A DNA stretch of 64,000 nucleotides from Gibbula magus (lineage: Eukaryota; Mollusca; Gastropoda; Trochida; Trochidae): NCBI GenBank assembly GCA_936450465.1, contig OW388300.1:40890358-40954357 (forward strand). The letters are read 5' to 3'. Positions 32,302-43,425 of this stretch are shown piece after piece. The notes beneath the pieces were generated by a model that was not told where the DNA came from, did no database searches, and worked only from the letters and a program-made list of their open reading frames with translations. The first letter of the stretch is position 1. Each line of letters starts with the position of its first letter. The translations under genes and the position numbers were made by a program.

Positions 32302-35300
32302 TAGTCCAGTGGCTAACTGCAGATTTTTACCTTAATCTATACACAGCGGATTAAAGCAAGAAACTTTGCACACTTCAAGTATCCACCAATACAAATCATA
32401 TGGCGGGGGTGTGCCCGATTTTAACTTTCTTAATTAGCCTGAATTAATTGATTAAAGTAGCCCATATCCCTTTAGCACTGGGCACGCTGGTTGACACACA
32501 CACTGTAGCTGACCGACTCTGGAAGGCGGAGAGAGATAAGACTGAGAGATACTGGTAAGGCGGTGGGATGGCCTGTACATTCCAGAGCTCAAGATTTAGG
32601 TCGCACATGTTATAAACAAACCCGCGTGTTGCTGCTTGTGTTCACATTAGGTACACTGCCACAGTAATATTTAGTCACAGATACCATAAAGAACTGCTAT
32701 CTTATATATAAAGAATTATATATTTGAGGTTGATTAATTCAGTGAAAAGTTGCCATTCCATACATGTAAAAAAAAAAAAAATCTGAATTGTTGTCGAATT
32801 TCCAATTGATTTTAGTGGTGTCTGTAGAGTTTTTATGCAGTTCATGTATATGCACACTGAGCATGATATCCATTTCCACCAAATTTGTCATGCAATCAGA
32901 TTCAAGAATTATATTTGAAGTAAAGACAACGTTATTTGATGACTCTGCCACCAACACAATGTTATTTGACTTCACAAATAATTTGGACTCACTATTTTGA
33001 AATTGCTTATCCATCCATTTCAGTTACCGGTAATATGACCAATATGTAGTGTCCAAACAAGTTTTCCAGAGACGTTACATGTTATGCATAAGTATCAGGA
33101 TAGGGTATCCCAAATTCTCAAGATAGATCATACATATTTTGTTTTTATTAGTTTATTTATTTATTATCCGCAATTTGCCGTTTACATGGGAAAATACACT
33201 TTTATATGTAGTGGGTATTCCTTTAAAATGTTTCATCACTAGGTACACTTAGTTATTAAGATACAAATGAAAACCAATTTTACAACTTCATCATTTTGTG
33301 GCATTTATTTGTAAGTGTCCTCTTGTAAAATGTCCAATAGAAAATCTATTTATGGTATCTATTGTCAGATTACACGTGATACAATCTCTCTGTTCTTACA
33401 TATGGATTTGCATTATTCTGTGAATCTTCATGGTTTGCACAGTAATTCAGCATTTTAAATCAATCTTCAAAACACTATGACAACTTAAAGACATTCAATA
33501 TTAGAATATTCACACTTTTCACAACTTTCATAGTAATGTAACCACCACCATTTTCAGGCAATGGTAAACCTTATACTCCTTGCTACACTCGCTGAATGAA
33601 TCTCATTTAGGAGACAGAATCATAGATATGAACTTATCCTGCTTGAATATTTTCTGTTTGATATATTTGACAGAGTAAACGAAGCTTCAAGTTATGTCCA
33701 TACTGATAACTGATATTGGAACTTCATCTTCATTTTCAAATGGTGGTAATGATATTTGTTCCATCCCATTTTTGCGCTTGAACCTCCGGTCCAGAAACAA
33801 TCCATCTATGAAAGGCAACAGGATTTATAAAACTACACCCCCAGAAGCTGTTGATATTCTGTTCGTTCTGTTGATGAAGTATATGGCATCGTAGAAGCAT
33901 CACCTCACAGTGACATTTGAAGTGATCCTCTCCTGGTATCAGAAAGTGATGTCATGTCTCTAAAGCACTGACAGCAAGCGTACATAGGTAATGTGATCCG
34001 AGCAGGCAAGAATTTGGAAAGAGTTCAAGAAACAAAGAGGACAGAATCAGGAACAAGGTCCTGCTACACAACAGGCATTCAAAGTTTAAGTGAACAGAGT
34101 ATACGACACCATTGCTTTGAAGAAACACAGGTAATGATGACCATTGGTGATTATGGTTGTGTTTGATACTGGTGTTATATAGTTTTGTCCAAAAAAGAAT
34201 ACTCATCTGTCTCTTTTCAAACACAGACAACTTAAAGCTAACATGAACTCCAAACAAGCACCAATTGACCTGAAGGATGACTTTGGTCTAATCAGAAATA
34301 TGTACATCGCTTGCCAGGTACATGGATCTGATCCATATGAATCCATGGGCAGCTGCACCTTCTAAACTGAATTTGGACTCTCGCAAAAAATAAAGTATTA
34401 AGAACACAAGATAGGAGAGGGAAGAGCATCAGAAGGAAGGTTTCCCCTGACACAATGTTACCTTTGAATTGAGTTACTCAGACCATCTTTCCAGAGGGTA
34501 GGGAGTAACACAAGCAGCACGTGTGGTAACAAGAAGTCGTTGAGAGAAGACGCTTCCTATCAGTCTAGAAGAAGTAAAGAAGGGGGTGGCGGCTACCAAA
34601 CACATAGAAAACCACGCGGTTGACAACTTCAAGGGTTTAATTTAACGTTTCGCCACCCGTGAGGGCGGCTTCTTCAGACAAAAATAAGGCAGAGAGGCAG
34701 AGCTAAAGTACTAAAATGAGGTTCACTGTTGATGATGTCACAATGGTGTTTATGATGTCACAATCAGCTGGAGGCTGAAGGCAAGTATGTGGTATATGAG
34801 AGAATTATAAGTAATATGAGAAGAAAAATGTGGTACTATTAATGGAAAGTGAAGGAATGTTAAGTTTAAAATAGAATTGAGAAAGTCTTTCTGGAAAAGC
34901 CATCATGAGGAATTGTTGTGGGTGATTGTCCTGATCCCTGTACTGTGGCGGTACTTCTGAAGGTTCAGGCGGTTGTACTTGGGATTTCCAATGTGGCGGT
35001 GGTGTGACAGCAGATGGGTCTTCTGAACGGCATACTTGTAGGATAAAGATGGGATATGGTTCCACAATTGCGGCAAGGAGGCAGGCTTGTTGCTGGATAC
35101 TGTATTCTTTGCGGTTGTCTGCAAGTGGTGTACATCAGTGGTGGGTTCAGCGGAGGTTAAAGTGATCAAATTGAAGAGGTTGCGGCGAGGGAGGTTGTCC
35201 TTTTCTTCTGTGTATATCTTCATATTTTTTTGGTCTGTGTTGATCGTGGGACGGGATCTTCAGTTGGTGGTTGAGGTTGACAAGAATCTGCCTCTATGTT

Positions 35301-36290
35301 CAGGATGCAATAGAGAGGTGCCGTCAAAATTCTTGTTTCAATGGTTGACATAGATGCAATTGTAAATGTGCTCAGCAATTTGCTATCCTGCAAACTTGGG
35401 AAAGAGGTCGAATTTCAGATTCCTCAACGCCAAAAGCATTTTCAAACGTCATGGCAGTCAGAAATCCAAGGCCCTACCCCTTTTCCATGCTTTTACACAA
35501 TGTCCCATTTCAATGGAAAGAAAAAATAGTTCATGGAAGAGTTGGAAATCCTACCAAGAAGTAACAAAGATTTACAGCACATTTTATTTCACCCTTTCGA
35601 GTCAGTAGATTTGGAGCCAACTGTTTTTGCAGCTATTGAGGGCTTCATCTGCCAAGGATTTTCTCTTACAGCATGTCCAACGAAGCTTCTATCAAGCAAA
35701 TCTTTGGTTACCTTGCTTGTCCATCCTCAGCAAGAAGTACCACTTTCCTTGGGATTGACAAAACATGATGTCACCTGGAAACCTAAGTGGATGACACTTC
35801 CAGAGGCCTCGAAGATTCAGAGAACTTACCAAGTGTGGCAGTAAATCTCTGCCAATGTGTTGCTAAAAGAAAGTGTTTTCTAAAATTGCAGCTTCGGTGC
35901 ACATCGCGTTTTTTAACTGTTGACATCATTGATACAGAGATATAATCTAATGAACAGTGATTCAAAAATTACTTTAAAGTAAAACATTCAATGTAAATTG
36001 ATAAAAAAATATGTGTCTTACCAATCTGTTAGTTGTTTCATTAAAGAGAGCATAATTAATAACATCAATGTTGCTGTTCAAATCAAGTTGATAGGCCAAA
36101 TAACAACCGAGATATGCCTTTTTAAGATTTTGGCGGCCATCTTGGCAGCCATCTTGGATTTTGAAAAAAGTTGGTCACGAAAATCGGGCACACCCCCAAA
36201 TTATTGATAAGTATTGTTTTTTGGACCATTATGCCAATTTTCATGCTTTAATCCGCCGTGTATACTTCAAATCAGTTAGCCACCGGACTA
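32302..36290. mobile_element. 3.99-kb DNA transposon, copy 1 (TAGTCC family)
   Basis: Left end TAGTCCAGTGGCTAACTG, right end complement of TAGTCCGGTGGCTAACTG. The inverted repeat extends imperfectly about 115 bp inward through TATACACAGCGGATTAAAGC and GGGGGTGTGCCCGATTTT. A 3-bp duplication AAC at 32299-32301 and 36291-36293 marks the insertion. Copy 2 is at 47938-51925; I see one difference, A14 versus A13 at about 32768. No ORF exceeds 106 codons, so it does not encode a working transposase. The interior looks like assembled fragments, including a Penelope-like terminus on the minus strand at 34638-34680. The superfamily is unresolved: a 3-bp duplication is known for PIF/Harbinger, CACTA and Zator, but these ends match none that I know. 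Confidence 0.88.
34638..34680 (-). ncRNA. Hammerhead-ribozyme-like motif in the transposon interior
   Basis: The minus strand reads CTGAAGA, A, GCCGCCC-TCAC-GGGTGGC, GAAACG. This fits hammerhead core CUGANGA, stem II (7 pairs, one G-U) and GAAAC, except for one extra A before stem II. Penelope-like elements carry such motifs in their terminal repeats. Activity is not established. The identical motif is in copy 2 at about 50273-50315. Confidence 0.4.
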
Positions 36291-36293
36291 AAC

Positions 36294-36490
36294 GTGAAGG
36301 AGCTCAGCCTGTACTTCATATATCTGTACATTATCTCTCTATCACTGATCTACTGGATGCCTCCTTACCATTCGGTTCCTCTCGCTGGGTGATGAGAAGC
36401 AGAAGCTTTCTCACGCCTCTCCGCTTACTTACCGCGCTACTGCTGTCACTGATGCTGTGCAGAGTGCACCGTACACCTTACAGTTTACTT
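36294..36490. other. GC-richer patch downstream of transposon copy 1
   Basis: Open in the frame beginning GAAGGAGCTCAGCCTGTAC for over 60 codons. Joined to 32260-32301 across the excised transposon the frame stays open (about 100 codons). No domain recognised; could be an exon or chance. Confidence 0.25.
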
Positions 36491-37340
36491 ACCTGTCTCT
36501 GGTGCTGTCTGTCTGTCGGCCACTGAGTCATCCCATCGGTCTGCTCACCATCATTTAAATGTGTCTTGTAGGCATCAAATTAAAATTACCTTGAATTTTA
36601 CCTACCTTGGTTTGTCTGTCTATCTGCCTGTGTTTCTGTCTGTCTATCTGTGCTTCTGTCTCTGTCTGTCGGCCACTGTGTCATCCTATTGGTCTGCTTA
36701 TAGCCATCTAAATGTGACTTGCAAGGTATCAAAAGAAAATTACCTGGAAGTTAACCTACCTTGGTCTGTCTATATATAAGCCTGTCTCTCTGTCTGTCTG
36801 TCCATCTGTCACTGAGTCATCCCATTGATCTGCTCACCATCGTTTCAATGTGTCTTGCACGGATCAAATTTTGAAAATCACCTAGAAGTTTACTTACAGG
36901 TCTGTCTCTGTCTGTCTGTCTGTGTTTCTGTCTCTGTCTGTCGGCCATTGAGTCATCCTATTGGTCTGCTCACCATCATTCAGAGTGTTGGGAATCAAAT
37001 GAAAATCACCTTTACTGTCTGTCTGTCTATCTGTCTGCCACTGAGTCTTCAATATTGGTCTGCTCACCTTCATTCAAATGTGACTTGCAGTGAGTCAAAT
37101 GAAAATCACCTAGAGGTTACCTACCTGTCTCTGTCTGTTCCTCTGGATTCTGAATTTCTTCACACTGTCTCTTTGCATGTCTGCTTGTGCCAATTAGTCA
37201 TCATCCTGTCTGCAAGCCATCCAGCCTTAAGATGCTGTCCCTGTGTAGTATTTGACAACCTTCCTCCTGTCTGTCTCTGTCTGTCACTGAGTCATCAGTA
37301 TCTGTCTCAGCCATCCCACAAAAGTCTCTGTTACCACTAA
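36491..37340. repeat. Degenerate tandem array with CTGT runs, about 110-150-bp unit
   Basis: CCACTGAGTCATCC(T)ATTGG followed by TCTGCTCACCATC, then ATGAAAATCACCTAGAAG and a CTGTCTGTCTG run, repeats at about 36520, 36670, 36810, 36950 and 37035, and more weakly to 37290. Apparent ORFs here are by-products of the repeat. Confidence 0.75.
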
Positions 37341-37545
37341 CTCATCTGTCTTCAGTTTGCCGTCATAAAAATATTTCTGAAGTAGTTCTCTGTGAAAAAT
37401 ATTTTCTTGTTTGCCTTTCTGGTAGGGCATTATACAGTTTGTAGTCTTATAATGGTCTCTGTCCTTGTGATTTTGTTTCAGTTTAGTCTCCTTTCTCAGG
37501 ATGTCTCTGTGTTATTTACATGAATCACTGAGTCATATACATATA

Positions 37546-37714
37546 CAGAGAATGCCCTCTAAACCGAGACCCGTTGGGACTGAAAAAAAATGCTGGAATT
37601 CCGACTTTAGAAGGCTTTATGTTTATAGAAAAAGGGACTGTTGGGACCAATTTGTTTTGCCTGTATCCAGGGCATGTCGGATTAGGGGGCTGTTGGTTTA
37701 AAGGGCTTCCACTG
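37546..37714. mobile_element. pogo-type MITE (169 bp)
   Basis: Left CAGAGAATGCCCTCTAAACC, right complement CAGTGGAAGCCCTTTAAACC, flanked by TA at 37544-37545 and 37715-37716. Noncoding. Confidence 0.75.
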
Positions 37715-37716
37715 TA

Positions 37717-38290
37717 TTTGTCTGTTAGTCACCATGTGGCAGTTTTGTATGCCTGTACAGTTTTCACCCTTCACTTTACCGAGTATACCACTGATGCTCT
37801 GTGTTTCTCAAAATCATTTTGTCTGCCACTGAGTCATCACTGTCTGCTGGACCTCTTATACAGTGTCCTTTGTTTGCTGTATTTAGAACTGTATTGTTGG
37901 CCATCTTGTAAAAGTGTTTTGTTAAATGTAGTCTTACCTTTATCTAGTGCATTCAACAGTCATTAATGTCCATACTTTTGCTTCTGACTGACAATATTTT
38001 TAGGTTTATGAAAAATTATTTCTTAGATCTATTTACTATTTTTATATATGACTGTTTTCTTTAAAGAATAAATCACTTTTTCAGTGTATGAAATAAGGCC
38101 TGTTCTCAAGCCCGTAACCTAGAAACTTTTGACAGGGCTGGTATCTTTTTTTAGCTTTTGCTTAAATTTTGAAATTTGGCTGGCCTCAAGCTTCTTAGAC
38201 CATTAAACTTCATCCACCTTGTATATCTACTGTCATTGAAGCAGTTGAGTGATACCATCCTTGAAATTTCAGTGAACAAACAAATGTGAA
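37717..38290. other. Noncoding stretch, no gene seen
   Basis: A last weak CCACTGAGTCATCA unit lies near 37830. Nothing else supported. Confidence 0.4.
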
Positions 38291-38515
38291 TCAGTTTGAA
38301 TGAATTGGTTCTGGATCTTGTCGAGTGGTAAAAATACAAGATACCTCTTCTCCTTCTGTACCTCCAGACAGTGAAAAAGTAACTGACGTGATCAGTTTGT
38401 ACATGTTCCCTACCTCTGTGATATTGTCAGCAACGGGTGTAAAGCTTTGCTTGTTTTCACTGTATAAGAAGTCACATCCTGTACAGCATGATGAGAGATG
38501 CAATAGTGCAGTCAC
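38291..38515 (-). pseudogene. Ig-domain-like fragment
   Basis: The minus strand is open for 74 codons and contains FTPVADNITEVGNMYKLITS then VTFSLSGG..EGEEVSCIFT. The spacing L-x-S-x-x-x-F....G-x-x-x-x-C is that of the second half of an Ig domain (E/F strands and the F-strand Cys). A possible acceptor lies in CATGCTGTACAG near 38482. No donor follows before the stop, and no companion exon was found. So it is a last exon or, more likely, a gene fragment. Confidence 0.35.
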
Positions 38516-38792
38516 TCACTGAGAAACTCGCTCAGTGTCTGTGTATCTCGGCTGAGATGATATACAAATAGACAAATCATAGTATATACCATGTTACATT
38601 TTCAAACTCATTTCTTTCCCATGAGATTTCAATAAAACATTGACCAATTTAATGTGAATTTAAATTTTTTGAGACAGCACAAACACAAACCTGCCTCAAT
38701 TTTAGATAGATGAAAGTGTAAAAATTCCAAGAGTATTTTTTTTGATTTATGACTCCACAATTTCTCCAGGCACTGAGATTATTTCTGGCCTG

Positions 38793-38840
38793 AATCAGCC
38801 AGTAATGAAGACTGGCAAGAGTTATGCCTTGCGTTTGGAA
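38793..38840 (+). repeat. SINE-like conserved core (copy 2)
   Basis: AATCAGCCAGTAATGAAGAC then TGGCAAGAGTTATGCCTTGC, collinear with 15671-15715 and 44690-44735. Confidence 0.6.
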
Positions 38841-40427
38841 GTTGACATATATATATACTATGAATGGATGAAAGTGTAAATAACATGGCAGTAAAGGGTT
38901 AATATGCAACTCTTAGTTCCCATCACCGTTAGCTGACCCAACTCCTCATCTCTGTAGCGAGGGAAGCAGATCTTGAACAGTTCACATCGTTAACATTTCA
39001 CTCACCTTTCAGGTGTTTCACTGTTTCTCTTGAGTTGCTGCCAACAGTCAAACGTCAGGTTGACTCATAATCATTTTGTAATTTGTATTCCTGAAATTTT
39101 AAGCTTCAGTCATCCGTAGCTTGTTGGCCTCATGCTTTAACTTGTCTTCCCTTGTAAGTTTAATCTGTTACTCAGATAGTGATCTTGCAATCTCTCTGAT
39201 AACTTAAACATTCATTTATTGGTTCATTTTCTTGGCTGTCATTCCCTGAAAGACTTAAAATTTAATTCTAGTAGGTATTTATTCTGTTTCAAGGGTTTGC
39301 TTTATGCATTCAAATTAAAAATCACTTGATAATCATTTCTCTAGGGTCGTTATTTTGAAGATCTTTCTGCAGAAAAACTTGAAGTTGGTGTTGATAGACT
39401 CAACATATGCTTTCAAACTTTGATAAAATGTATATTTTGGATTTGATCTCAAATTAATTAATATTTTTGTAGAATGTACAAATCTAGCGATTTGCTAGTT
39501 TAAATAAGTTCTGGCACAAATGATCAGAAGTTGGTGGAAATCATTAGGAGTACAAATGTCCAATAAAATATGTACACTTTTTCCAGCAAATTTGACAGGA
39601 TCAATAGTGTCTAGCAATCATAAAACACAATTGGATCTTCTCTTTATCAAAATAATGTTGTAATGGAAACAGTTTCCATAAATTGTCTTCTTTTAACTTA
39701 CTGACAATGACATGTGTACATATAGATATGAATTCATGATAAATGGTTCACATGATTAATAAACAAATCTTTTTGATAAAGCGAAAAATCTTTTTTTATG
39801 ATAATCAGGACTTGAAAGCACAAGAGTGCTAAGTTCCCCCCAAAGAAGTGTAAAGCATTGCTGCAGCCGAGTTTCATTGTTTTCTCTTCAGCAAGTTAAT
39901 ACCAATGGAGTAGAACATCACCCCTGTCTCAATCCTCTTATGAGTTTGTCTGGTAATTATATTAGAATATAATTGGTGACACTATAGATTTGTTTATTTA
40001 CTTACGAGAGATAAAGTATTAATTGACTTGTACAGCTGTGCATAATGTTAAAATCTGACAGAAAACTACAGGGTAACCGGTTCCACAATTCCCTGATTTG
40101 TATAGACATAAACATTCATGCCAAAGACTTTGGGGAAAAATATTTCAGATTAGTTCTTAGTGGTTAAAGCCTCAAAAATTATTTCTGAATAATTCTGGGA
40201 ATCCATGAGATACAAATACAATTGGACTGTAAATCTTGCACTTAGTTCCTCTCAATTTTGTCTTCCAATTCCTTCCTTCCATGTATCCCCTTCCATTTTC
40301 CCTTTTCTCACCCTCACCCTTACCCTTCCACAACACCCCACCCCATCATCTTCTTCCTTTCTCTCACTCTCAATTCCTACACCATACTATCCTAACAACA
40401 GCCTCCTGACCGAGACATCTGGTTGAT
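38841..40427. other. Noncoding stretch, no gene seen
   Basis: AT-rich. 40245-40400 is strongly pyrimidine-biased (CCTTCC/CTCACC/TTCTTCC) and could be a large polypyrimidine tract, but no acceptor exon follows it. Confidence 0.4.
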
Positions 40428-40602
40428 CCCTCCAACATAGTGTAGTGGTTAGTGCCTTTGGTTTCGAATCAGGCTATGTTCGAATCCCGCCCACAGCTTG
40501 GTAACTTTGTCTGCAGTAGAGAACTGTTCTATGTACCGCAATGCATAACCACAGTTGTGTTGTGGGCTTTCAACCTGCAATAATACTTGAAATCACCTCA
40601 CC
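40428..40602 (+). mobile_element. tRNA-derived SINE, rearranged (copy F)
   Basis: Good head (GTAGTGGTTAGTGCC) and B box (GTTCGAATCCCGCC), then a body with internal deletions. A separate SINE-tail piece AATACTCTTGAAAGTCGCAT to AGATCACCTCACC lies at 40911-40953. The 300 bp in between may be inserted DNA. Confidence 0.8.
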
Positions 40603-41276
40603 CATCTCCAAGTTATCAATAACCTTTTTGACAAACAAGGGAACAGTGACCGAGCAAGAGATCACCCTATCAAACTGCTGTATTGACAATGGGGTGCACA
40701 CTCTCTGGGGAGTTAGATCTCTCCTCTCTTCTTGCTTACATCTTCCAATTATTCCACCCACTTCCACCTAGGTCCACACCCCACTTTTCTAGCATCTTCA
40801 TCCCTGGTCTCTTCTGGGAAAAATTATGATTGATATTCAGGGGTTAAACAAACATTTTCTGTCTGACAGTAAGTCATGGACTATTTATTTTGCACACAGC
40901 TTTACTTGAAAATACTCTTGAAAGTCGCATAAAAACCCAGATCACCTCACCTTAGTCCTCACCTTTGAAAATCAAGCAAATTTGGTAATTAAATGTTTTA
41001 ATAAAAGTGTGACTTTTCAGTGATTTTTGGACAAGTCATTTATAAAATTTGGTAAGTCTCATCTGAATTTTTTTTTAACCTGAAATCCATGATGTTAGGA
41101 ACAATGACATCACATCTTTTTCAACCTTGTATAATATCCTCTAATTTACCCGCCCTATCCCACCTCCCCCACCCATCAGTGCAATAATTACCACTTATCT
41201 CTGGTATACAAAAAGTGACTAGCAATGATAGAGTAACAGTCTCCTCCTCTGCAGTGTCAGTAGTGGTTAGTTCTTC

Positions 41277-41390
41277 CTAGATTTATGTGCATTGTGCACT
41301 CGGCCTCATGACACTTGATGTACAGGCACTGCTCGGTGCAAGCTCCCCGCACCACCAGGGGGTAATTGCAACCTTATGTTCCACAGGAAT
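41277..41390. other. Exon-like GC-rich islet, strand unresolved
   Basis: A sharp GC rise in AT-rich DNA. Plus strand: acceptor-like TTGATGTACAG then GCACTGCTCGGTGCAAGC and donor-like CAGGG|GTAATT. Minus strand: a Cys-rich open frame with GACTEQ-like order (Y-P-L-V-V-R-G-A-C-T-E-Q-C). No homologue recognised. It could be a missing exon of the tastin-like gene or of another gene. Confidence 0.25.
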
Positions 41391-41399
41391 CTTCCCTGT

Positions 41400-41889
41400 A
41401 AGGAGAAATAACTTTTAACAGCTTTTTTGTGGAGGAAAAAAATTATATATGCAATAGTTTTGGAATTGTGTTTAATTTTGTCATAAAATTCAGGTATGTC
41501 CATTGAATTTTGTTGATTCTGATTTTAGTACATAAAAGTATTGATTGATTTTGAAAATTTGCTAAGGTTTATATTAATATCTCTGAAAATATTATTTTTC
41601 ATAGATAAATAGAGTAAATATTTGAATTTTATTAACAAAAGTTCATGCTCTGAAATTCAAATCAATGCTCTGTCTGATATTCAATGGAGATATGAACCAA
41701 GTCCCCGGCAGAAATTTTTTTATCATTGACATAATTAGAACAAAATTCTTAATTAGATAATTAATCTGTCATGGTGAAACAGTAATATGGCACATTTTAA
41801 TTTGTCATCTACTTAAACAGGGAGGAAATTGTATTTATTTTTTGTATAATGAAAAGCACTTGGCCTTATCTGTAGGCTGTGTAAGATCT
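41400..41889. other. Noncoding stretch, no gene seen
   Basis: Very AT-rich, no feature. Confidence 0.4.
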
Positions 41890-42080
41890 CTTCACTATGT
41901 CAGAATGGGAGTGTTCTCAACATATGGTCTCAATTAGCCTGCTTAGTCCGGAGAGAAAAAACAAGCCCGGTAATTCCGAGCAGCGAGAGAAAAAAAGCTT
42001 TATGATGATTCGACACCTGCAGAAATATATCCATTTCCATTTTTTTATGACGAGAATCGTTAGGGGAAACGTTAGTCATG
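41890..42080. promoter_or_regulatory. Possible conserved noncoding island
   Basis: Balanced composition between AT-rich flanks and dense homeodomain-like words (CAATTAG near 41930, CTTTATGATG at 41997). No ORF with coding character and not a copy of any repeat in the window. The regulatory role is a guess from composition alone. Confidence 0.2.
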
Positions 42081-43067
42081 TTTGAGAAAACTTTGTGTAT
42101 TTGTTATGGCTTATATATGATCGTATCTGACATGATTTCTGAATTTTGTCAAAACATTATATTTTTGTGTTGGCAACGGTTTTGTTTCAAGAATGCATGT
42201 GTTTTGATAAGGTAAATAACATTTGAATATATATATGGTATACACTGTACATGTGGTATACTAGTTGATAAAATACTTACTATCATACCCTTACCAACGG
42301 GTCATTGGTGTTTAATGTGTTAGTTCTCTGGTTTATAAATGGTTTGGAAAGTGCAAGTTGAACTGGCATGGTAGCATTTATGCAACATTAAATTCAAATT
42401 TTGTAACCTTTTATTAGGCTAAGCCAGTGAACAAAATCTTGAAGTCTATTTATGTTCTAAGTCTATCTAATTTTTTGTATAGATTAAAACTTTTAAATTT
42501 AGGAAATATTTTAAGAACATTAGGAAATCACAATTACAAAAAAAGCAAGTTTTTAAATTAAAAACACTTTTATCTTCCTCAGAAAGATCTTTGTCTGACA
42601 AATTCTAATGTCTTACTGTTCTTAAAATGGTTCATTAAACTGTTGATATTCGATGTAGCTTGAAGGAAGTACATCTCAAACAAAGTATCAGCAATTTGCT
42701 ATGTGATTCAGAAGGATTGTTTGCATAATGATATGTTGATATTCCTGAAGAAACACTTGTATGATTGTCATGTTATCTACTTTCAATTTCTTCATCTTTG
42801 CATCTTAGATTCATGACTCATGTGTTGGTTGGTATTCTATTTTTTTGAGTTCTGAATAAAAAGACAATCTGGAACAATTCTACATGTTTACTATTACATC
42901 ATAGCCTTATCCTATTCATTTCTAGTTACAGGTATACAATAAGAAAATCTGATTCATAAGTTTCTGCAGCACGGTTTATCGTGGTAAATACTGTGGTACT
43001 TTGAAGAAAAAAATAATAAGTTTTTGTGGTACCCAACCCCTCAAGACTTTCGGTCAAGTTTTATAAG
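42081..43067. other. Noncoding stretch, no gene seen
   Basis: AT-rich, no supported feature. Confidence 0.4.
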
Positions 43068-43071
43068 TTAA

Positions 43072-43425
43072 AGGAGCAGTAGCATGTTTTTTGCAAATTT
43101 TTTTTTCTTTCAAATTATCCATTTATAATGATAGTTTATGTCATGTATATATACTTTAGAGGGTAAAACATCTCATTACACAAACCAATTATCTGTAGTG
43201 GTAATAACGGTGTTGTGTATGAAAAAAAAATTGCATGGCGGCCATTTTATTGTGAACACATTTTATTATTTCGAATGACAAAAACGATTCCCATTGCTTT
43301 ACAGAACCATGTAAACTCATTTTTAAACTTGATTTTCCGAAGAGAGAAGGGTGTTTTACCATTGGTGACATTATTTTTTAAACACATTTCATCGACTTAT
43401 TTCAGCAAAAAAAGTGCTACTGCCC
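43072..43425. mobile_element. TTAA MITE family B, right flank altered
   Basis: Left TTAA at 43068-43071 and AGGAGCAGTAGCATG; right end stops at GTGCTACTGCCC without the expected TTAA. 354 bp of family interior, no ORF. Confidence 0.75.

Noticed and set aside
33694..35844. Separate genes inside the TAGTCC transposon (ORFs of 60-106 codons)
   Set aside because: They are short and overlap on both strands with no domain; their exact repetition in copy 2 reflects the transposon, not selection.
36561..37340. Ser/Leu/Cys-rich ORFs of up to 171 codons
   Set aside because: They arise from CTGT runs and the degenerate tandem repeat; the frame follows the repeat and not a protein family.
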